DNA from: Nilaparvata lugens
Taxonomy: Eukaryota > Arthropoda > Insecta > Hemiptera > Delphacidae
Direction of reading: 5' to 3'
Assembly (NCBI RefSeq): GCF_014356525.2
Contig: NC_052514.1
Coordinates: 4,007,054 to 4,071,053, forward strand
DNA: 64,000 nucleotides
Shown piece by piece: positions 13,301 to 23,958 of this stretch. The notes beneath the pieces are model-generated. The model worked only from the letters and a program-made list of their open reading frames with translations, searched no databases and was not told where the DNA came from. How positions within the stretch are numbered: position 1 is the first letter of the stretch; each line of letters starts with the position of its first letter. The translations under genes were made by a program, and so were the position numbers.

Positions 13301-16300
13301 ACAATGTAAGTTTCAAAATAGAGATGCTCCCCATGTTATTTAAATGGAGTCACTTTTACTCCCTAGGGAGTTTTTCTGTTTTTTACTACCGAGAGCGAAA
13401 AAGTGACACTTTAGTATTAGGTTTCAGGGAGTAAAGTAAGTACTTTAGACAGAAGGGGGAGGAAAAAAATATTGCAGTCTTGTATTTTTCTCATCCTACC
13501 TTTAAAGAAATGAACAATAGCATTGATTGAAGCAACGTCGAGTTAGGAGTAGTAGCTACTGGATTATTTTTCAAAATTTGTACATTCATTGTCATTTTAA
13601 TTACCGTACATCAACTTATTTTTGTGTTGATAGTTTCATTGAGAATTCATTGATTTTGTGGCTTTTTAGTGATAAAAGATTCAAATGTGTGTGAAGCCAT
13701 GTTTACACCAGTGTTGTCAACTGACATTTCACTAAATTACGGCTATTTGTTGCCATAAAACTGGATTTTTCAGAATTTGTACAAACATTGACATTTCATT
13801 CACCATACATTAACTTATTCTTGTGTTATTAATTTCATTGAAGATTCATTGATTTTTTGGCTCTTTAATGATAAGAGATTCAAAAGCATGTGAAGCCATG
13901 TTTACACCAGTGTTGTCAACTGACATTTCGCTAAATTACGGCTATTTGTTGCCAAAAAAAGCACAGCAACATTCAACTTGTTTTCTATAGAATATCTTGA
14001 CTAGGTGAGAACAAGAGGATGCAGAGGCAGATGCTTGTTGGAAGAATGGAAGGAACGAGGAAAAGAGGTCGCCCAAGAACACGTTGGCTGCAGGATGTGG
14101 AAAAAGATCTAGCGTGCCTAGAAGTGAGGAACTGGAAGAGACTAGCTAATCAGAGAGATGAATGGAGGCAAATTGTTGAGGAGGCCAAGGTCCACGCAGG
14201 GCTGTAACGCAAGTAAATAACTTGACTATGAATTTCTTTGACGAATAGGTACTTGATAGTTGTGAACAACATTTTGTTTACAACTATGGTGTGAATGTGG
14301 TTTTACACTAGAGATAGAGGTTGTTGAATGAATTTAATTGTGACAGAGAGATTAAGCTACGTATATGAATCCTCTACTATAAAAAGAGCAATTTCTGTTT
14401 AGATACCTATTTATATTTATATACCTGTTGTTCCTTTTCCAATCATTCATAGTTGAGAATGATAGTGTATGTTTCAATGTTTCAATGTATATGTTTGTAT
14501 TTCGCCGGATCTCGAAAACGGCTCTAACGATTCTCACGAAATTCAGAACATAGTAGGTTTATGATATAAAGATTCGATTGCACTAGGTCTCATCCCTGGA
14601 AAAACTCGCTGAAGGACATTAGAAGGATAATTAATCCTTGGAAGAACAGATTTCGTCGTCTGTCGATAACAGAAGATGCGTGTGCCTGTGTGGGAGATCA
14701 GCTGTGTAATCATTCAAACAGCTTACCGTATTTCGCGAGAAATTTTAATAGACTCTATCAAAATAATCTGATTTGTTGACATGACATGGTTCATCACTCT
14801 AAATTAGAGTATATTCATCATAATATTCAAAGTTAATCATTATTTTACAATTTTAAGTGATTGGTGAGTGTTATTTTGTTATTCATTTTGGTTTGTAAAC
14901 AATCTAAATTAGAACTTTTCTGTTTTTGAATATTTTGACTGAAAATTGGACCTGGATTCAAGTGTATGAAACATAGCCTACTTTTTGGACCATTTATAGT
15001 GTATAAATCAAAATTCGGGGAAGAAACAGTTTTGGGCTGTGCCTGTTTGTCCTTCCCCAATTATTTTGAAAAATTGTGCTCTGTTTATCAATAAATAAAT
15101 AACGAGCTAAGCTCGGTGCCCCGATATTAAACAATCAAACAAGTAGTAAGAGTACTAACAATAATAATAACACCATGCCCAATTGACAAATAGCTCATAG
15201 TATTTGAAGAATACTAAATAAAACTTATGTAATATACAAGAATACGAAAAATTGAAAAATAAATTCTGTAGAAAATATTATACAGACCGTACTAGTCAAT
15301 CGTTCTCCACAGTAAAAGTTGATGAAAGCATGTATGGAGATTGAGCTGAGTAGGAGCAATCCACATGTTATTCTGTACAATGACATCATTTTTACTCCCT
15401 GTAAAAGTAAAGTGACTGATAAAATATTCAAATTATGATAAGAAGTTTTGTTTTGTGAAGTCGAATAAATGAACTTACACACATTTGCAAAGTATTATAA
15501 CATTATTTATTGAAATTTAAATTAAGAAAATCATAATCATTCGTTACAAAAAACAGAACTTGACATGCCATAGAAGTAGGATGAGACTTGTTATTATTAT
15601 ATGATAACAAGATAAATTGTAATAAAACTTAGATAATTATATTCTGTTCAGTCACAGTGATATTAGATCTGAAAGAATGGAATGAATAAGATAATGAGTT
15701 CGTTATCAATAATTATTCGAAATTCAAATAAAGATCTAGCTACAACTTGCAAGAGGAGAAGCTAAACTGATATAATAAAGTAATCTCATGCTCTCATCCA
15801 AAAAAATGGAATTTATACAGTAATGAGACTTATTTCAAACTATCTGAATAACATCAAGGCATCTCACTCAACTAATGCTGACAGTTTCAGCTTCATCCAA
15901 ATATAGAAAATTGAAGAATAAGTTTCATACGAAAATCCTAATTCAGCATTTGAACAAAAAAATTGAATTTCTAATTTATTTTCATCTGTAGAGAATGAAA
16001 CATTAGAAATTCTAGTTTAGTGTCAAATTATGTGTTGACTGAGTAGAATAATCAAGGAAAATTGAAATATTTTACTTACCTCATAAATTTGGAAGAAGCA
16101 ATAGCATGCTATAACTTCTGCTATCACGAATTGTGACAATAGAATTGCACTGAATACTTTGAAAGTCTGGTTACAAAACCTGGAAACAATATTTTTGTAG
16201 AACATGCAACTTATCTTTATCTTGATAACGAATATTATCAAGTTGAAGCAACAGAAAGATATCACATTCAAATACACAAAGTGGAAAAATCATCTTCTAA

Positions 16301-19300
16301 ATAAAGATTAACAAAAACTGATAAAAATGAATCAAAAATGACAAACTAATCCTAAGTAACTATCAATCACTCTCAAGTTTATTAAATAGTATCAATACAA
16401 AATAACCATGAATTTGAGAGTGGTTGCATTGAACTCAGAATAAATTTTCAAATGATTGGCTATCTAAGAATTATTTGGTGATTGACAAAGCCGTAAAGGT
16501 GGCTACACACTGGAAATCCAGTATATATAGACTGGTTTATAAATGTTTCTACTCACTTTATTGATATTGTTAATGCTTTGTTAAAATTTATGTTATGGTT
16601 TAAATAATAAGTGGTCTGACCTGGACACGGAAACGAACGATTTGGTGATACCAAAAAATTATTCAGCCAATGACCGGTTATTGAGATATTACAATTCGTG
16701 AGTGCCACAGACCAAAATAGTTCATTTATTCATTTATCATTCATACATGACATTGATTGTCATAAAATGACATCGACAATAATTGTCATACAGTTCAATA
16801 CACAAACGTAATTATTATATACAAACGTAACGTTTGTATTGAAACTGTGTTTGAGTACCTACATAAAGATTTTTATTTTGTGAATTGCATTTTTTGAAAA
16901 AAAAAATATCTTTATTTATTTGATGTCTGTCAATGTCTGACAGACATTGTCTGAGAGACAATGTCTGATGTCTGTCAATGTCAACAATATCCATTAATAA
17001 TCAAATAATAATAATAAAAATACAATTATTAATATTATATACATTTAATTCTCTTGACAATAAATACTCTCATGCAGGGAAAGCTTCCCTGTACGCATGG
17101 AGGAGTTGCTGCAAAACCTGGAAACAATATTTTTGTAGAGCATGCAACTTATCTTCATCTTAATAACGAATATTATCATGTTGAAGCGACAGAAAGATAT
17201 CACATTTAAATGCAAAAAGTGGAAAAATCATCTTCTAAATAAAAAGATTAACAAAAACTGATAGAAATGAATCGTAATTCACAAACTAATCCTGATTTAT
17301 ACAACTATCAATCAGTCTCAAATTTATTTAGTATTATTTATACAAAATAACCATGAATTTGAGAGTGGTTGCATTGAACTCAGAATAAATTTCAAATGAT
17401 TGACTATCTAAGAACATATTTGGTGCTAACAAAAAATTATTTAGCCAATGACCGTTATTGAGATACTACAATTCGTAATTGCCACAGCCCAAAACGGTTC
17501 ATTTATTCATTCATTTATTCATACATGACATTGATTGTCATAAAATGACATTGACAATTGTCATACAGTTCAATACACAAACGTAATCATTATATACAAA
17601 CGTAATATTTGTATTGAAACTGTGTTTGAGTACATAAATATTTTTATTCTGTGAATTGCATTTTTTGAAAATAAATATCTTTCTGTCTGTCAGTGTAAAA
17701 AGTATCCATTAATTGACCGAGCGAAGTGAGGTCTAAGATTCAAGTCGACGGTTTGGCATTACTCTTAATGTTTAAATGTTTGAATCTTTAAATGTTTGAA
17801 TGTTTATATGTTGCGCATAATAGATTTCCATGAAATTTGACAGGTATGTTCCTTTTTTACTCTGTTGCATATCCATATTTTAATTGCACGTCGACGTATA
17901 CACAATGTTTTTTGAAATTTTGCATTTCAAGGATAATATAAAAGGAAATGGAGCCTCCTTCATTACGCCAATATTAGAGTAAAATCAGACTATAAAATAT
18001 TTCATCATAAATCAGCTGACAAGTGATTACACAGATGTGTGGAGAAGCCAGTCTATTGCTGTATTTCCATAAGGTCTACAGTTTGAATCAGGTACTTGTG
18101 GATGAGAATACTGCGTGAGGTCTACTGTTCACAGAGCTACTAGTAATAAATTAGATAATTTATAATAATAATAATAAACTTCATTGCCAAAAACAATGCA
18201 TACAAAATAATATTTAATCATCTAGAGCTTAAACTAATAATACAAAAAAATACAATTATAAATATTATATACATTTAATTCTCTTGACAATAAATACTCT
18301 CATGCAAGGGAAGCTTCCCTGTACGCATGGAGGAGTTGCTGAAGACCCTAGAAACTCACTTATAGTAAAAAAATCAATTTGTTTATAGAATTCCTTACAT
18401 AATGTATCCAGTAGTTAGAGCTAGAAAATGAATTACAAGGCTTTGAGAAACAAAAAATTAAAGTCATACAACAAATAAAGAATAAGATAAAGGCTATAAG
18501 ATGAATTCTTCTCCAATTATTATGGCCATAGCTAACTATGGCAGAACTCTTCAGGGTTTGATAGAAATTAATTTGGACTTCCATTAACAAAAATAATTGA
18601 CCGAGCGAAGTGAGGTCTACGATTCAAGTCGACGATTTGGCATTTCTCTTAATGTTTAAATGTTTATATCTTGCGCATTTACGGCGAAACGCGGTAATAG
18701 ATTTTTATGAAATTTGACAGGTATTTTCCTTTTTAAATTGCGCGTCAACGTATATACAAGGTTTTTGGAAATTTTGCATTCAAAGAATAATATAAAGGAA
18801 AAAGGAGCCTCCTTCATACGCCAATATTATAGTAAAAATCAGACTATAGAATTATGCATCATAAATCAGCTGACAAGTGATTAGACAGATGTGTGGAGAA
18901 GCCAGTCTATTGCTGTATTTCCTTAAGGTCTACAGTTTCAATCAGGTACTTGTGGGTGAGAATACTGCGTGAGGACTACTGTTCACAGAACTACTAGTTA
19001 CCTTTTGAGAAACAGATAGTGTCCAACATTCCTCTTGATTATCTCAATGGCTTGATGATCCCGTATATTGAAAGTGTTGAACAGTTTGTATGTCTCGGTT
19101 CCCATATCCCTGTAGGATTGGCCGAGCATTTTGATCTGGGCATTGGCCATACTAATGCAACCGCCATAGACTATGGTTGTAGCTATTTGTACACTGGCCT
19201 GTACCGTTGACACCAAGACTATTGCCGTGTACGTCAGGTATGGGAAGGAAAATGATCCTGTACAAAAACCAAGTAACAAGCTATTCAAACGTAAATCATC

Positions 19301-22300
19301 TCTCCAACTTTGCAAAAGACAAATTAATCGCAAAATTTAATAACTAAGGGCCGTTTGCACAGTATAGATTGCTAAACTCGATTAAGTTAATCTGAAAGTT
19401 AAAACTTGAATTGGTTTTCTAAGTGCATTTACTAATCCAGTAAACTAGTTTAACGTTAACTTGGTAATAGAATGTCATCGTTTATAATATCAGGAAGGGT
19501 AATTTTTACAGGAAATTTGCTATTTGCTTACAAACCATCAGTGAATTGAGATTATGTAGCTACTATTTCCTGGTTCAAAATCCACAGAGCTGTAAGCTGT
19601 ACGGTAATAAAAGTGAAAGCGATCAAGAAATTTTTGTCATCGTTTATAATATCAGGAAGGGTAATTTTTACAGGAAATTTGCTATTTGCTTACAAACCAT
19701 CAGTGAATTGAGATTATGTAGCTACTATTTCCTGGTTCAAAATCCACAGAGCTGTAAGCTGTACGGTAATAAAAGTGAAAGCGATCAAGAAATTTTTCAA
19801 AAAATGATGAAATTCTTTATACTATTAGAAACAATCTTATATTCAGTTGGCACCAAAAAATATAATCTAGAATGTGAGATAAAAACCTTATTTTGTTATG
19901 AAAATTTACTTAAATCTACTTCGGTCTTCCTCGTTTATTAGAAAGAAATCTCTCGAAAGCAAAATATCTCAGTTATGTGTTATCAAAAACATGTTTTCTA
20001 ATAGAAAATCACTGTTAACAATTGTCTTATTTTCTATCAAGTGGCTTATTGAATCAAATACTAAATTGGCACTTGCTTTACTCAAGCAAAACCGTTAAAA
20101 AAATTTTCTATCATCCCAGAAATTTAAATGATTCGTATTTTGCCCAATTTTTTTCAGTTCCAAAATTTCTTTGCAGTCATCTCTATCAATCACATTAAAA
20201 ACTTCTATCAATTCCTGTCAATTCTATCAATAATGATTCACTATAACCTAAATAAAAATTATCGTCTACAGAAGCATTAAATCCAAACATCAAAAAATAA
20301 TTTACTATTAGCTGTTTCCCCATCAAATCTTACAGATGTCTAGTTAATCCAAATTATTTGGTTCAAACCTCCTGTTTTGGAGGTTTAAACTTTCCCAGAG
20401 TTTAATAACTCAATACAGAGTTTAAACTGATACTGTGCAAACGGAATTTTAGTTTAAACCAAAAAAAATAATCCAGATTTGGTTTAAGCTTTAGCTTAAA
20501 CTTACACTGTGCAAACGGCCCTAAGTGGTCATTATACTAGGGTAATTTTGATGGGATGTTATTATTAGTACCTACAATGAGGTCCACGTTATAATGGCAG
20601 TATTTGAATAACATTGGTGTTGCTGTCCTTGTCTGTCATTCGACAAAGCAGAGAGCGCTATCCTTTTCTAGCTCCGTAACGTTGCCAGACCGGCTGGGTT
20701 TTATTTCACTCTAATATCAGAGAAAACTTATATAAAATATGCTATAATTGTAAACCGCTATATTTGTATTCTGTGCTAATATGAAGAAACTCTTCAATAT
20801 CTCTGTTCATAGTGTAAATTTTAGTAAAAATTAATCTTGAATACTAAATTTCCAATTATAAAAGTAAAAATAGATCTAATTTCTAATTATTCAATTTAGT
20901 TTAGTGATAGTATATGGAATCACAGTAAGTGGTTCTTTCTTACTATATTCTACAATTAGTAAAATTACCTGTAAAGTAGGCTAGTGTTTTATAAGTAGCC
21001 TAGTGATGAATATTTTTTTATCAATTATAGAATCTCATATTGCAATAATTATCAATTCGCATAAAAACAAACATTCAGTTGTCGATTTGCATCGTTAATA
21101 AACAAATTAACTTTCTCGAGAAATCTTTTGTCACCATTTATTTCCATCTAACAATTTCTCACATCTACATTTATTGCTGATTTTCTTTCTTTTTCCTTTT
21201 CGTTTTTCTTTTCTTTCAATCTATTAAGCCTTATATGGAAAGTTATAGTTTTATTTTTCTCTTCTCTGACATTGTTTACTGATAGAAATTTCCTTTGGTA
21301 TTATTATTATCATTCATATATAAATAGATTTATTATACTTATTATTATTTTATTATAGGCTACTTATTGTACTGTTACTTCCCCATACCACGGAATAAGC
21401 ATACCAGTAGTGCTTCTTTCCTCTGTGCCCATACATAGATCCGTCTATGTGGGGAAAATATTCACAAATTTGTTTTTAGATAATATGTTGTCTATGTAAA
21501 TGTATCTTGTGTATTGTATTGTGAATTGAATTAAATAAAATTGAATTGAAAAAACTTGACTATTCAAGATAACATTACATCAAAATGAATCAGTATTTAT
21601 CACAAACTTTTTTTGACTCAGATCTTATTTCATTCCATTGAACGCAGCTTCAAGTTAACTTCAATCCTTGTAATAATACCATGAATTCATTATCTACTTA
21701 TTCATTTATAATCAATACGGTAATCAAAATGAATTATCTTATAAAGTATTCTAATACGGCTACTTGAACTGTTTAGTTATTATAGAAATCACTATTGGCC
21801 TTTTTTAAACTTAACACAACTAGTTTCAGCACTCATGACATTTTCAAATCAAGTGAAATAATTATAAAAATCATTATATAGTACCCTCTTTGTACCTTTT
21901 TATATAAACTCAACTAGTTTCAGCACTTATGTCATTTTCCAATCAAAGTGTCATGAGTACTGGAACTAGTTGTGCTTATAATATAAAAAATCTGGTGTGG
22001 TACACTCACACAACTTTCCTTGCTCATTGAACTGTAAGCATCATTCTTGAACGAGAATAATTTAGAGGAATAACATAATGACGATTGGCGGCAACATATT
22101 TGAAACTACGATCAGACTACTGTATATGTGTATATATAATTGTTTTCAGAGTACTCTTTCCTTTGTGTAAATTGTGAAATTCGATGATTTTTTAAAAGTC
22201 GTCAAAACAGCTGTTCTACAGATGAAATATCTCGACTATGTGTTCTTTTTATGAACTGCTCTACCTACCTACATCATGCACGAGAAGGAGGTTACAAAGT

Positions 22301-23899
22301 GCATTTCTCAAGGATGAGGTAGACCTCCCCATTAGTTTCCCAGAAAGGATACTCATGCCAGTTGATAGAGCTGATAAATAACTATAAAGGGTATGAATTT
22401 GAAAGAAATCGGTCAGGACATTTTTGAGAAAACCGTGAAAAACATGTTTTTTAGTAACTATCCGCCATTTTTCTCAAGAATATTACGGAGCTCCTGCAAT
22501 TTTCCCAGAAATGAGACTCATGTCAGTTGATAGGACTTATAAATCTATGGTATTTATTTGAAGAAAATCGTTAGAGCCGTTTTCGAGAAAACGGTGAAAA
22601 ACATGATTTTTTAGTGATTATCCGCCATTTTTCGCAAGAATATTACAGAGCTCCTGCAATTTTCCCAGAAATGAAACTCATGTCAGTTGATAGGACTTAT
22701 AAATAGCTATCTATGGTATGAATTTGAAGATAATCGTTAGAGCCGTTTTCGAGAAAATCGTGAAAAACATGGTTTTTTAGTAATTATCCGCCATTTTTTT
22801 CGCCATCTTGAATTGAATTTTATTGAATTTCTTATTGCCGGGTCCTCATGGTATAAGGACCTTAAGTTTAAAATTACAAGTCAATTGGTTAATCAGAAAT
22901 GGAGTTATCGTGTTCACAGACATACACACATACACACATACACACATACACACACAGACCAACACCCAAAAATCATGTTTTTGGACTCAGGGGACCTTGA
23001 AACGTATAGAAAACTTGAAATTGGGGTACCTTAGTTTTTTTTTTTGGAAAGCAATACTTTCCTTACCTATGGTAGTAGGGCAAGGAAAGTAAAAAAGTAT
23101 AAAAAGTAATGATTGATTTCTATTTACTTTATTTTCCTCTGATTCCGCTTGTAATGGGATTGATAAATTGTTGGTTGAACTAATTTGATTTATGATGTAA
23201 TTTAAAATTTGTAACAAAATAATTAATATTGATTGTATTCAACAAGAATTACAGGTCCTAACTCTCTAGGAGTTGGATACAGAAATTAATAAAAGATAAT
23301 GCTGTTATATTATAATTGATAAATAAGATGTACTGATCAAATAAATGAGGGGTTAAATATCGCTTGGCTAACGAGAGGTTAAATTTGGATCTTACTCTTT
23401 ATCTCATGAGAAAGGTTTTAATTGTAAAATAATTAAATGTAGAATGAATAATATAATTTTTATTGATAATTTAAAAAGAATTATTTTCAAAAGATGAAAT
23501 ATGATTTCAAATAATATTGACAAGATATACCCTCAGATAAAAATAATATAATTAATTTGGCACTCACTCTGCCCAAATGGGAGACCCTCTCAGTAGGGAG
23601 AAGTCGGGCTGGTTGATCTGCTGTAGATGTTTCCAGGTCCCGTCCTTACCACCGACTGCTCGAGCCTCTCATTTTTTCCATAATTTTACTTGTCATGAAT
23701 TTTCACCGTCGTCAACAATTTATCTATTCATTGTGAAAATTCATGGCAAATAATAAAAATTATGTAGTTCTATTACACGCTTTATTTATTTTATTTATTC
23801 TTACAAAAATCTAGGAGTGCAACAGGCATAACAGCCCAAACGCACTCATGAATACAGGAAATACATTATTAAAAACTATTAAAAAAAAAAAAAAAATAT

Positions 23900-23958
<59 letters not shown>

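Noticed and set aside
18360..18590. Minus-strand hydrophobic open frame between receptor exons 2 and 3
   Set aside because: Looked like a possible extra receptor exon, but no acceptor/donor pair fits the phases and the joined gene is complete without it.
19546..19941. 131-codon open frame with an internal repeat
   Set aside because: Lies in a Harbinger-like element and is caused by its 162 bp duplication; no similarity recognised.
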